Source: Microbacterium sp.
GTDB lineage: Bacteria; Actinomycetota; Actinomycetes; Actinomycetales; Microbacteriaceae
Direction: 5' to 3'
Assembly: GCA_003524435.1 (NCBI GenBank)
Contig: DQHP01000073.1
Span: 1 to 17,613 of the forward strand
Length of the DNA: 17,613 nucleotides
Position 1 is the first letter of the stretch; each line of letters opens with the position of its first letter. The notes below the pieces were generated by a model. That model was not told where the DNA came from and did not search any database. It worked only from the letters and a program-made list of their open reading frames with translations. The position numbers and the translations under genes are program-made. Below, one piece after another: positions 1 to 6,974 of this stretch.

Positions 1-1
1 G

Positions 2-934
2 GTAGGCGCGGGGTTGCTGCCGCTGGCCCCAGGCTCTGATGGGGGCGGGTCGATTCGCATTCCCGCTGCGACCGTCGGTGTGGTGGGTCTGAAGCCGTCG
101 CGGGGGCGGATTCCTTTCGCTTCTGGTCTCGACAGCCCGGGCGGGTTATCTGTGGCTGGCCCGATTGCACGCACTGTGGCGGATGCCGCGCTGCTGCTTG
201 ATGTGCAGGTCGGCGGTCGCGCGTATTCGTACGCGACTCGAGCGCCCGGAGCCGGTCCGTTTCTCGACGCAACAACAGGGGCGACAGCATCCGCTCGCAT
301 CGGTATGACCACGGTGTCGCCGTGGGATAACGACGACGACATCGTGCTCGACCCTGAGGCGGCGCGTGCGGTAGAGGTGGCGACGGCCCTGCTGACGGGC
401 GGCGGACACGGCGTCGACACGTTCGATTGGCGCCCCCGTGGGTACGCCGAGATGTTCACCACGATCTGGCGCACGAGCGCGGCGCGGATGAACCTGTCGG
501 ATGCTGAACTCGAACTCGTCGAACCCATCACCGCATGGCTCGTGCGTGAAGGCCGTCGCTTGAGCGGGGCACAGGTGCTTGAGGCGCTGGCAGCGGCAAC
601 AACTTTCGAGCGAGATACGATCACTGCGTTCTCGCCGTTCGATGCGGTAATGACCCCTGCGCTCGCCCTGCCGCCACAGCCGATCGGATGGTTCGATGCG
701 CGCGATGCGGCAAAGAACTTCTCGCAGCAGGTGCGCTACGCGCCGTACAGCAGCTTCGTCAACGTTGCTGGGCTTCCCGCGATGGTCGTGCCGGTGAAGC
801 TTGACGCATCCGGCCATCCGGTGAGCGTGCAACTCATCGGTCGGCCAGGAGGCGAGGCGACAATCATTGCCCTCGCTGCAGAACTGGAGCGTCGAGTCGG
901 CCCGCTGCCGCGACCTGCCGTCTGGCGGGGGTGA
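2..934 (+). CDS. Amidase-signature family enzyme, C-terminal part (cut by window edge)
   Basis: The reading frame is open to the left edge, so the N-terminus lies outside the window; an in-frame TTG at 14 is not needed as a start. The visible start carries the amidase-signature segment GSDGGGSIRIPA, whose last Ser (in GGGSI) is the family's acyl-enzyme nucleophile. The catalytic Lys and the cis-Ser of the Ser-cisSer-Lys triad lie upstream and are not visible. The remainder (VGLKPSRGRIP, the 'FNVAGLPAMVVPV'-like segment near the end, then VQLIGRPGGEATIIALAAELE) follows the normal order for this family. Family members hydrolyse amide bonds in the cytoplasm; the substrate cannot be read from sequence. 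The next gene begins 44 bp downstream on the same strand, so the two may share a transcript. Assignment to the family is confident; any narrower name is not supported. Confidence 0.9.
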   Translation, partial: VGAGLLPLAPGSDGGGSIRIPAATVGVVGLKPSRGRIPFASGLDSPGGLSVAGPIARTVADAALLLDVQVGGRAYSYATRAPGAGPFLDATTGATASARIGMTTVSPWDNDDDIVLDPEAARAVEVATALLTGGGHGVDTFDWRPRGYAEMFTTIWRTSAARMNLSDAELELVEPITAWLVREGRRLSGAQVLEALAAATTFERDTITAFSPFDAVMTPALALPPQPIGWFDARDAAKNFSQQVRYAPYSSFVNVAGLPAMVVPVKLDASGHPVSVQLIGRPGGEATIIALAAELERRVGPLPRPAVWRG

Positions 935-978
935 AAGCATCCAGCGGGTAGGGTGAACGACAACGGAGGGATGCCGCA

Positions 979-1680
979 GTGATCGCTCGGTTTGAGGAAC
1001 TCGACTGGCAGCCCACACCGATGGGCGACCTGATGCTCAGACGGCGTACCGAGCCGACCACGGGTCGGGAGATTTATGAGGTCAAGCTCGGCGAGGAATA
1101 CCTCATGTCGAGTCTGTTCACCGTCGCTGAGGAAGAGCTCGCGACGCTCGGTCTCGCCGCTGCTGAGGGAGAAGAGCTGACCGTGCTGGTTGGCGGACTG
1201 GGGCTCGGATACACCGCCGTCACCGCGCTGCGCGATAGGCGCGTGGGCGCCCTCACTGTGGTCGATCGGCTGGGCACCGTCATCGACTGGCATGAACGGA
1301 TGCTGCTACCGGTGTCGGCGGAGCTCGTCGGCGATGCGCGTACGAGCCTCGTTGAAGATGATTTCTTTGCGCGGATGCGCTCGGAGCCTGATGCAGGCGG
1401 GTACTCCGCGATCCTGCTGGATGTTGATCACTCGCCGCGGCACCAGTTGGATCCGACGCATGCTCACCTTTACGCCGTGGAGGGTCTGCGGGAGTTGGAC
1501 CGGCATCTCGCGGCGCGAGGCGTGTTCGCACTGTGGTCGGATGACCCGCCCGATGACGTTTTCATGGTGAAGCTAGAAGCGGTGTTCGACGATGCAGTCG
1601 CGCACATCGTCGACTTCGATAATCCGCTCACTGGTGGAGTGTCATCCAACACGGTCTACGTCGCACGTAGCCGGAGCTGA
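979..1680 (+). CDS. Spermidine synthase-like / SAM-dependent methyltransferase-fold protein
   Basis: A 233-residue protein starting at GTG 979, chosen because GGAGGG at 965-970 is a good ribosome-binding site 8 bases upstream; the nearby ATG at 971 is in another frame. The glycine-rich nucleotide-binding motif GGLGLGYTA is at residues 72-80. The acidic strand end VVDR is near 94-97, and an ILLDVDHSP segment lies near 145-153, where aminopropyltransferases carry their active-site acidic loop. Length and motif order fit the short actinobacterial proteins annotated as spermidine synthase-like. Whether it truly transfers aminopropyl groups or uses another decarboxylated-SAM or SAM substrate is not decidable here. 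It runs toward the convergent ThrE gene, whose stop is about 30 bp away; the gap has only a weak 6-bp stem (CGCTAG/CTAGCG). Confidence 0.75.
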   Translation: MIARFEELDWQPTPMGDLMLRRRTEPTTGREIYEVKLGEEYLMSSLFTVAEEELATLGLAAAEGEELTVLVGGLGLGYTAVTALRDRRVGALTVVDRLGTVIDWHERMLLPVSAELVGDARTSLVEDDFFARMRSEPDAGGYSAILLDVDHSPRHQLDPTHAHLYAVEGLRELDRHLAARGVFALWSDDPPDDVFMVKLEAVFDDAVAHIVDFDNPLTGGVSSNTVYVARSRS

Positions 1681-1710
1681 TCCGCTTTTACCGCGCCTCG
1701 TCGCTAGCGG

Positions 1711-3111
1711 CTAGCGGCGCACGCGCGCGCGGGATTTCGCGACGCTGGTGAGCGTGGCGCGCACTGGAGTTCCGAGGTACAGGCCGAGGGATGCTCCGGC
1801 GGCGAGGCCGACACCGATTGCTGCGGCGAGAACGAGCGGGCTGACGCTGACCAGTATCCCTTCGGCTGTACCGTCAGAGTCGACGATGCCCAGCAGGCCG
1901 CGGAAGACGGCGGAGCCCGGTACAAGTGGCACGATCGCCGCCGTCGTGACCGCCACCGACGGAACGTGGACGTTGCGGGCCGTCACGATACCGATGAAGC
2001 TGGCGAGGAGAGCGCCGACTCCGCTGGCGCCGGCGGCGTGAATGTCGAGCGTGATCGCGAGGTTGTAGCCGATGATCGCTATCACGCTGAGGACGGCGCT
2101 GACGATGATGATGCGCAGGCCTGCACCGTTGAACAGCGCGACAGCGATGGCGATGATGATGGAGCCGAGAATCTGCGAGGGCAGGGTTCCGAACGGCAGC
2201 GTGTCGGTGGGCAGGGCCATGCTGAATCCGACCAGGCGGCCAAGTTCCAGGCCGATCAGAATGCCGAGGATGACTCCGACAGTCTGCATAGTGAGGTCGA
2301 GGATGCGGCCGCCCGCGGTGACCGCGAACCCATCAATGGCATCCTGGGCGGCACCGACGACGGTGAGTCCTGACAACATCAGGACGATGCCGGAGGCCAC
2401 CATGATCGACGGCTGGACGTCATCAAAGGGCTCGATGCGGGCGGCGCCGAGTGCAGAGACGACGGTCGCAACGGCGGTGATGACGAAGGCTCCGGCGATC
2501 TGGCTGAAGAAGGACGGCACCTGCAGTTTGGCGAGCCCGGCCTGGGTGAAGGCGGCGCCGAGGGCTGCGATGAACGTCAACAGCATCATCAGCGGCGAGG
2601 CGCTGAAGAGAAGTGCAACCCCAACCGTCAGGAGTGCCCTGGAAACGATGACGACGATAGGGCGGTACAGGAAGGGAGTGCGACGGATGACGCGGAACGC
2701 GAGGCGTGCTTCGCCGAGTTCCATTCCGTCGGTGATGTCGACGAGGAGCGCCTGCAGTCGCTGCAGTTTTGCGTGATCAGGAGATGCGGCCTTTACCACG
2801 CGCAAGAGGGTCGTCGGCCAGTCTTCTTCGCCGCGGTGGTATGAGACGCTGACCGAGTTGTAGGTAACGTCAACGTGCACGCCGGTGAGCCCGTAAACCT
2901 GGGCGACGCGAACGATGGCGAAGGTCACATCGTGCGCGGAGGCGCCAACGGTGAACATCGATTCGCCGATGCGTAGCGCGAGGTCGAGAATCTTCACGAC
3001 GATGGTCTCGTTGAGGACCGGGTAGGCCTCAGTGAGCGCGACCTTGGATGGGTCGGTTCGGATCGCACGGCGCACGGAATTCAGCAGCCGGCGGGGGTGT
3101 TCGCGAGACAT
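1711..3111 (-). CDS. thrE: Threonine/serine exporter family protein (ThrE-like)
   Basis: A 466-residue membrane protein, close to the length of Corynebacterium ThrE. The N-terminal half (about residues 35-170, with ILDLALRIGESMFTVGAS and the HDVTFAIVRVAQVYGL region) is the soluble DUF1212 start. It is followed by hydrophobic segments at about 150-290. The C-terminal DUF3815-type half (about 310-450) adds four or five more segments, for roughly ten in total. Family members export threonine and serine through the cytoplasmic membrane, probably driven by the proton gradient. The start ATG sits 6 bases after a promoter -10 box, with no Shine-Dalgarno sequence, suggesting leaderless translation. 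The gene is convergent with the spermidine synthase-like gene and appears to be chromosomal backbone. Confidence 0.92.
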   Translation of the reverse strand: MSREHPRRLLNSVRRAIRTDPSKVALTEAYPVLNETIVVKILDLALRIGESMFTVGASAHDVTFAIVRVAQVYGLTGVHVDVTYNSVSVSYHRGEEDWPTTLLRVVKAASPDHAKLQRLQALLVDITDGMELGEARLAFRVIRRTPFLYRPIVVIVSRALLTVGVALLFSASPLMMLLTFIAALGAAFTQAGLAKLQVPSFFSQIAGAFVITAVATVVSALGAARIEPFDDVQPSIMVASGIVLMLSGLTVVGAAQDAIDGFAVTAGGRILDLTMQTVGVILGILIGLELGRLVGFSMALPTDTLPFGTLPSQILGSIIIAIAVALFNGAGLRIIIVSAVLSVIAIIGYNLAITLDIHAAGASGVGALLASFIGIVTARNVHVPSVAVTTAAIVPLVPGSAVFRGLLGIVDSDGTAEGILVSVSPLVLAAAIGVGLAAGASLGLYLGTPVRATLTSVAKSRARVRR

Positions 3112-3117
3112 GTTTCT

Positions 3118-3146
3118 ATTGTGACGGTGGGATGGCTGAACGTCAG
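3118..3146 (-). promoter_or_regulatory. Putative promoter of the ThrE gene (leaderless)
   Basis: Read on the minus strand, CTGACG (3146-3141) is a -35-like hexamer. Seventeen bases later comes CACAAT (3123-3118) as the -10 box, and the ATG follows after 6 bases. The spacing is ideal for a housekeeping sigma factor and for transcription starting at or next to the start codon. This is a pattern match only. Confidence 0.5.
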
Positions 3147-3175
3147 CTTTATGCCGCTTTTGGCCTGGATCTTTA

Positions 3176-3463
3176 TCAGTGGATTCGGCCGCGCAGAAAA
3201 GGCAGGGCTGGCGCGCGGTAGGTGAGGGATGCGACGTCGGGACCGACCGCGGCCTCTGCTTGGCCGAAGCGCCATAACCGGTTGAAGAGGAAGACGCCGA
3301 TCGTCACGGTCTGATCGGATGGAACCTGCCAGGTGCCCAGACCCCACTGGATCGGCTGACCGCGACCGCCGATGACGAGCGTCGGCCTGATGCCGAAATA
3401 CAGCGCGAACCACGGCTTGTGCAGGGTTATCTGGATGCGTCGGTTCTCGTTGTCGGTGTTCAC
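3176..3463 (-). CDS. Hypothetical small beta-rich protein
   Basis: About 95 residues from a GTG at 3463 (MNTDNENRRIQITLHKPW...). An in-frame ATG at 3496 would add 11 residues. I prefer the GTG because a GGGGGA motif lies about 12 bases upstream and the sequence before it looks non-coding. The protein is not recognised. Repeated short hydrophobic strands (RIQITLHKPW, ALYFGIRPTLVIGG, WQVPSDQTVTIGVFLFNRLW, ASLTYRAPALPFL) suggest an all-beta fold such as small 'decoration' domains in actinobacteria, but no function should be assigned. No signal peptide or membrane helix is evident. It ends 65 bp upstream of the ThrE start on the same strand; the ThrE promoter lies in that gap, so the two are probably transcribed separately. 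Confidence 0.6.
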   Translation of the reverse strand: MNTDNENRRIQITLHKPWFALYFGIRPTLVIGGRGQPIQWGLGTWQVPSDQTVTIGVFLFNRLWRFGQAEAAVGPDVASLTYRAPALPFLRGRIH

Positions 3464-3728
3464 CGCTGCATCGACTCCCCCTGGTATGGAATGCAATCAG
3501 CTTAGTTTGGGCCGCGGGCCCTTCGTGCAGGAGTCGCGGTCATGCGAGTGGCACAGATTACGCGCTGTCGTTTGAGAACGCAGCTGCCATGAGCGCTCTG
3601 CGCAACAGCTCATCCGCTCTTTCGTCTATCGGGCTTCTACCATGTCGCTGCGGATGTGCGAGGAACGGCGATCCGAGCTGCCCAGGGTTGCTTCCGGCAC
3701 AAAACCGGCACAACGTCTCCGAGGAGCC
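3464..3728. other. Intergenic stretch without a supported gene
   Basis: No convincing reading frame on either strand; the short open frames here lack ribosome-binding sites and resemble no family I know. A small GC-rich dyad (GGGCC, 3-base loop, GGCCC) lies near 3510-3522. The stretch continues into two intergenic repeats and the tRNA remnant. Confidence 0.4.
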
Positions 3729-3806
3729 CGTTTTGTCTCGCTCCGCTCGCTCAATAACCGGGAGGGGAGGCGCGTTTCGTCTCGCTGTGCTCGCTCAACG
3801 AACGGG
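3729..3806. repeat. Two direct copies of a short intergenic repeat (REP-like)
   Basis: Copy one (3729-3762) and copy two (3773-3806) share the order CGTTTYGTCTCGCT, then YGCTCGCTCAA, then an AACCGGG/AACGGGG end. They are about 44 bp apart in the same orientation. Similar 'gtctcgctccgctcgctcaacgaccggg' elements are common between genes in Microbacteriaceae, as far as I recall. They carry no reading frame and are probably a dispersed genomic repeat. Confidence 0.55.
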
Positions 3807-3837
3807 GACGGAAACCGCCTCTCATCAGGGCAAAGCA

Positions 3838-3871
3838 AAACCCCCGCCATGTAGAAGCTAGGCGAGGGTTT
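3838..3871 (-). terminator. Rho-independent terminator of the former tRNA-Phe gene
   Basis: Read on the minus strand, AAACCCTCGCC and GGCGGGGGTTT form a stem with 10 of 11 pairs around a 12-base loop, followed by a T-rich tract (TTTTGCTTT). It lies 28 bp beyond the 3' end of the tRNA fragment, where a tRNA terminator belongs. Its survival next to the 3' half tRNA supports the left side being the original chromosomal flank. Confidence 0.7.
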
Positions 3872-3898
3872 CTAGGATCACTGTAATGATGACCCCTG

Positions 3899-3940
3899 TG
3901 GCTCCGACGGGCGTCGATCCCGTGACCTCACGATTTTCAG
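3899..3940 (-). other. Attachment-site remnant: 3' half of tRNA-Phe(GAA)
   Basis: On the minus strand the bases read, in order: anticodon loop CTGAAAA (3940-3934, anticodon GAA), 3' anticodon stem TCGTG, variable region AGGTC, T-stem ACGGG, T-loop ATCGACG, T-stem CCCGT, acceptor CGGAGCC and discriminator A (3899). The 5' side fails: the bases before the loop (TCTGA) do not pair with TCGTG, and there is no D-arm or 5' acceptor strand. Homology starting at the anticodon loop is the classic attachment-site structure of elements that integrate into tRNA genes. Because only the 3' half is here, with its terminator on the left, the element should lie to the right, and an intact tRNA-Phe on the minus strand is expected at its far end, outside this window. 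Base 54 is A rather than the usual T. Confidence 0.75.
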
Positions 3941-4672
3941 TCAGATTTCATGTTCATGGGCCGGAGCGGCGAAGTTCCGATCCGCGCCATCTCGATGATC
4001 TCTGTGATCTATGTGATCTCGCTGAAGTGATATCTCGCCGAGAGTTGTGGTCAAACCGTGGTCAAGGTGGTCAGCCGGCACGCGAACTCCATGTTGTTCC
4101 AGGAAGCTAGCCATGCGTCGAAGCTCAGCGAAGGATTCGGCCGCGCGGTTGCGGAGAAGCCCCAGATCGTTGAAGCCGGCGAACTTACGATTGACCTGAA
4201 GCGCCCGAGCGAGCGATTCCGTATGGTGCGCCACTTCCCGTCGTTGCATTTCATAGCTTCGAAGCGCGACCAGGGCAGCGGTTTCTTCAGGCGTCTCCGC
4301 GTTCACATCCATGAATAGCTGGTGCCCCTCGAACGGGAGGGAGAGCCATTCGAGGAAGTCGATCGCGGACATCGTCGCGATCTCCTCACTGACTCCTGGA
4401 ATCCCTGTCGGCTCGTAGGGACGGTGGTGGTCGACGAGGATCTGCTGTGGTGCAACGCCCAACGCTCTGGACAGCTCGAGAAGCTCGACGACTGTCAGAT
4501 CGAGCTTGCGCCCGAGCTCGATGTTGCTGACGACCTTCGCGCTGAGGCGTTCGTTCGGGATAGCGGCAGCTAGCTCGCGAACGGATCGGAATCCGCGACG
4601 CAGACGCAGCTCTCGGATGCGCTCACCGATCGAGCGAGCAAACGAATCTTTCCCCGATTCGGACCAATCCAT
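3941..4672 (-). CDS. XRE-family helix-turn-helix regulator
   Basis: A 243-residue protein. Residues about 14-75 form a Cro/C1-type HTH (SIGERIRELRLRRGF, then VRELAAAIP, VVSNIELGRKLDLTVVELLEL, SRALGVAPQQIL). The remaining two thirds are helical and charged and not recognised. The C-terminus has a low-complexity RDHIDHRDHRD stretch encoded by a 9-bp tandem repeat (3997-4023). The stop codon (3941-3943) directly abuts the tRNA-Phe remnant, so the gene ends exactly at the element boundary. It is divergent from the excisionase-like gene; the 90-bp gap probably holds shared operators. A likely job is control of the element's excision or transfer genes. The start at 4672 is the best available, with GGTGAG just upstream, but the spacing is short. 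Confidence 0.8.
   Translation of the reverse strand: MDWSESGKDSFARSIGERIRELRLRRGFRSVRELAAAIPNERLSAKVVSNIELGRKLDLTVVELLELSRALGVAPQQILVDHHRPYEPTGIPGVSEEIATMSAIDFLEWLSLPFEGHQLFMDVNAETPEETAALVALRSYEMQRREVAHHTESLARALQVNRKFAGFNDLGLLRNRAAESFAELRRMASFLEQHGVRVPADHLDHGLTTTLGEISLQRDHIDHRDHRDGADRNFAAPAHEHEI
3997..4023. repeat. 9-bp tandem repeat inside the XRE gene
   Basis: Three adjacent units GATCTCTGT, GATCTATGT and GATCTCGCT. On the minus strand they encode the His/Arg/Asp-rich tail of the regulator. In-frame (9 bp) units can vary in number without breaking the gene. Confidence 0.7.
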
Positions 4673-4762
4673 CTCACCATCGTGTCTCAGACTTCAGACG
4701 TTGTCATCGTCGAAGCAAGTGCTCACAGAAAACGAGTACAACGAAACGAAGGGAACATGATC

Positions 4763-4954
4763 ATGGATGAGTCACTACTCACTCCCGCAGACGCTGCCCT
4801 CATCGCCGGAATGACGACTGGCGCGCTGGCCCAGCTTCGCTACCTCGGCAAGGGCCCCGACTTCTACAGGCTGGGACCTCGAACGATTCGATACGCGCGT
4901 TCTGAAGTCGTGGAGTGGATCCGACAGAGTCGCACGACGGCGAGCGGTAGGTGA
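4763..4954 (+). CDS. Excisionase/AlpA-like small HTH protein
   Basis: A 63-residue protein (MDESLLTPADAALIAGMT...). It has the winged-helix DNA-binding pattern of MerR/excisionase-like proteins: LLTPADAALIAGMTTGALAQLRYLGKGPDFYRLGPRTIRYARSEVVEWI in outline, with the typical 'G.GP.F.R.G...RY....V..W' motif. I choose ATG 4763 because GAAGGGA lies about 8 bases upstream; ATG 4757 is in frame but too close. The family acts as recombination directionality factors or regulators of integrated elements. Its stop overlaps the GTG of the DUF3631 gene by 4 bp (GTGA), so both are co-translated. No partner tyrosine integrase is visible, so it may serve one outside the window. Confidence 0.8.
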   Translation: MDESLLTPADAALIAGMTTGALAQLRYLGKGPDFYRLGPRTIRYARSEVVEWIRQSRTTASGR

Positions 4955-6225
4955 ACCTCTTGGTCACTCCGATACCTGAGCTCGCGGACGCGCTCGATTC
5001 CGCTCAGCGAGCGATTCGCCGGTACTGCGTGCTGCCGGATGCCGCGTCCTACGATGCGGTGACTTTGTGGGCCGCCGCATCCCACGTGGTTCCCGCCCTG
5101 GATGTTGCACCGCGGTTGGTGATCCGATCAGCCGAGAAACGATCGGGCAAGACGCGCCTACTCGAGGTGCTGAGCCTGCTAGTGAACGATCCTGTGCGAT
5201 TCGCGGACGTCAGCGTTCCGTATCTCTTCCGTCGCATCGAAAAGGCAGGGGACACCCCGCCGACGTTGATGCTCGACGAAGCGGATGCGATCTTCTCGGC
5301 GGGGAGGCCGAGTGAACGGTCGGAAGCTCTCCGAGGGATCCTCAACACCGGATTCCAGCGAGGATTCGTCTATGGCCGGGTGGAGAAGCCGAACAATCAG
5401 CTGAAGGAGTATCGGGTATTCGCCCTGGCAGCGATCGCTTCGATCGGCGCGCTGCCGGACACCATCGAAGATCGAGCGATAGTGCTCACCATGCGGAGGC
5501 GCTCGGGAACTGAACTCGTTGAGCAGTTCCGGCTCAGGGACGCAGGGGAGTACCTCGCGGTAGTGCGCCACCGCCTGCATCGCCTACTGACCGATCATCA
5601 AGATGAGATAGCCAGCGTCCGCCCCGAACTGCCGGTGGAAGACCGTGCAGCGGATCTCTGGGAGCCGCTCGTCGCGGTGGCTCATCTCGCTGGAGACGAA
5701 TGGATCAACCGCGCCTGGACAGCAGCAATCACCATGGTTGAGCAGGCGCGAGAGGACGAGAGCTCCGCGAACGTTGGTTTGGCTCTTCTGGAAGCCACCC
5801 GTGAGGTATTTGACTCGCACCGGGATGGCACTTGGATCGGGAGCGTCCAGCTGGTGGAAGCCCTCGCCAAAGTGCCGGAGTACCGCGATCTCGCGAGTGG
5901 GCTCGGAGTCGCGGGAGTGGCGCGGGTGCTCCGCCCATACGGAGTCCGCCCCGCCAATCACCGGGTGGGGGAGAGCGTTCGAAAGGGATACCGACTCGTC
6001 GATCTCCGTGACGCATGGACGCGGTACCTCGCCTCTGCACTTTCGCCCGCTACAGGAGCTACGCCGCTACATCCGCAGAGAGGCCAGGAAGAAGCAGCCA
6101 CTGGACAAGCTACACAGCCGCTACGTGCCGCTACCCACGATCCGAATCGAAGGCAAAGGGATGCGGAGCATCTCGCGGCAGCGACTGGTTCCCACATCGA
6201 AGAGGTGACGCATGTGCGATCGTGA
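4951..6225 (+). CDS. DUF3631-domain ATPase (helicase-like element protein)
   Basis: A 424-residue protein starting at GTG 4951, translationally coupled to the excisionase-like gene. A Walker A motif is at residues 60-68 (SAEKRSGKT, Lys67) and a Walker B motif at 106-112 (LMLDEAD, Asp109-Glu110). The middle to C-terminal part (about 180-370) matches the DUF3631 pattern, including PVEDRAADLWEPLVAVAHLAG and a winged-helix-like end. DUF3631 proteins are common on actinobacterial plasmids, phages and integrative elements, where they resemble the ATPase part of primase-helicases. A role in element replication is an inference. The last 60 residues (about 365-424) are Ala/Gln/Thr/Arg-rich and look disordered. 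It is followed by an 84-96 bp gap with a candidate oriT and then mobC. Confidence 0.85.
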   Translation: MNLLVTPIPELADALDSAQRAIRRYCVLPDAASYDAVTLWAAASHVVPALDVAPRLVIRSAEKRSGKTRLLEVLSLLVNDPVRFADVSVPYLFRRIEKAGDTPPTLMLDEADAIFSAGRPSERSEALRGILNTGFQRGFVYGRVEKPNNQLKEYRVFALAAIASIGALPDTIEDRAIVLTMRRRSGTELVEQFRLRDAGEYLAVVRHRLHRLLTDHQDEIASVRPELPVEDRAADLWEPLVAVAHLAGDEWINRAWTAAITMVEQAREDESSANVGLALLEATREVFDSHRDGTWIGSVQLVEALAKVPEYRDLASGLGVAGVARVLRPYGVRPANHRVGESVRKGYRLVDLRDAWTRYLASALSPATGATPLHPQRGQEEAATGQATQPLRAATHDPNRRQRDAEHLAAATGSHIEEVTHVRS

Positions 6226-6247
6226 ATCCTGCGGAGCAAGCTATACG

Positions 6248-6280
6248 GTTAGGGCCCCTAACTCGGCTTGTCTATCCGGT
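6248..6280 (+). other. Candidate origin of transfer (oriT)
   Basis: A near-perfect inverted repeat, GTTAGGG (6248-6254), one base, CCCTAAC (6256-6262), is followed after 10 bases by TATCCGGT (6273-6280). The latter resembles the RP4/MOBP-type nic consensus YATCCTG|Y with one change. The placement just upstream of a mobC gene fits known mobilisable plasmids. Not proven: no relaxase gene is visible. Confidence 0.4.
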
Positions 6281-6321
6281 CGAAGGTTCTTCCGTTCGCT
6301 GCGCTGGGCATGGAGAGCATG

Positions 6322-6705
6322 ATGGCCGCCCATGCGCGGCAGAACCGTCGCCGGCCGAACGCGCCCGACTCGCGGCAGATTGTTCACAAGGTGAAAGTCA
6401 ACGAGGAGGAAGAGGCCGCGCTGGTCGCTCGCTCCACGGAGCAAGGCGTGACCGTTGCCCGACTACTCGTCGAGTCGGCACTCTCACCACAACCTGGCGA
6501 GACGGCGACCGATCGAAGGAATGCGCTGGAGATGTTCTTCCGTATCGAGCGACTCATCTCGAACATCGCCAGCAACATCAATCAGATCGCAAGGGTAGCG
6601 AACACCACGGGTAGCGCGGATCTGTCATCGCTGAGCGAACATCTGCGGCAAGCGAAGGCAGCGTACGAATCCATTGATCGATGCGTCGAACGGTTCTCGT
6701 TGTGA
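6322..6705 (+). CDS. mobC: MobC-family relaxosome accessory protein
   Basis: A 127-residue protein from ATG 6322, with GGAGAG at 6312-6317 as ribosome-binding site; in-frame ATGs at 6310 and 6319 are alternatives. The N-terminal region (about 20-50, IVHKVKVNEEEEAALVARS, then VTVARLLVESAL) is a ribbon-helix-helix-like DNA-binding segment. The C-terminal helix pair carries the MobC signature NINQIARVAN at 85-94. MobC proteins bind oriT DNA and help open it for a MobA-type relaxase during conjugative mobilisation. No relaxase gene follows, which is unusual; it may have been lost or lie elsewhere. The stop overlaps the next start by 4 bp, so the two genes form an operon. Confidence 0.85.
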   Translation: MAAHARQNRRRPNAPDSRQIVHKVKVNEEEEAALVARSTEQGVTVARLLVESALSPQPGETATDRRNALEMFFRIERLISNIASNINQIARVANTTGSADLSSLSEHLRQAKAAYESIDRCVERFSL

Positions 6706-6974
6706 CCGGGGCTGGGCGACCGAAGCCCAGGAAGGTCTCTTTCTACGTCGATCTATCGCTCGATGAGCGCATGCGGGCGGCCATGCTCAACACGATGGTG
6801 GCGGAAGGACACCGCTCCCTGTCGGATTTTTTGAGCAACGCCGTGCTCTACGAGCTTGCTCGTCTCGAGGCGCGGTACAACTCGGGGGAGCCATTCGTGG
6901 TCACTGCTTCGGGCTCGGTTCCTCGGGGCAGACCGCCGGCGCTTCGCGCGCGGTCGAGGAGTGTCGGCGATTGA
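6702..6974 (+). CDS. ParB-like ribbon-helix-helix partition protein
   Basis: A 90-residue protein starting at GTG 6702, which overlaps the mobC stop by 4 bases (GTGA); an ATG at 6681 would overlap mobC by 25 bp. The pattern KVSFYVDLSLDERMRAAM (11-28), RSLSDFLSNAVLYELARLE (38-56), then NSGEPF matches the C-terminal DNA-binding domain of actinobacterial plasmid 'ParB' centromere-binding proteins (a ribbon-helix-helix). These proteins bind centromere-like sites and work with a ParA ATPase in plasmid segregation. No parA is visible here, so it may instead regulate the mob operon. Its last 74 bp overlap the end of a convergent gene. Confidence 0.65.
   Translation: MTGAGRPKPRKVSFYVDLSLDERMRAAMLNTMVAEGHRSLSDFLSNAVLYELARLEARYNSGEPFVVTASGSVPRGRPPALRARSRSVGD

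Noticed and set aside
1748..2776. Long plus-strand open frames opposite the exporter gene
   Set aside because: They are antisense shadows of the GC-rich ThrE gene, which has clear family motifs.
5645..6208. 187-codon plus-strand frame inside the DUF3631 gene
   Set aside because: A shifted-frame shadow of a gene with Walker motifs and a coupled start.
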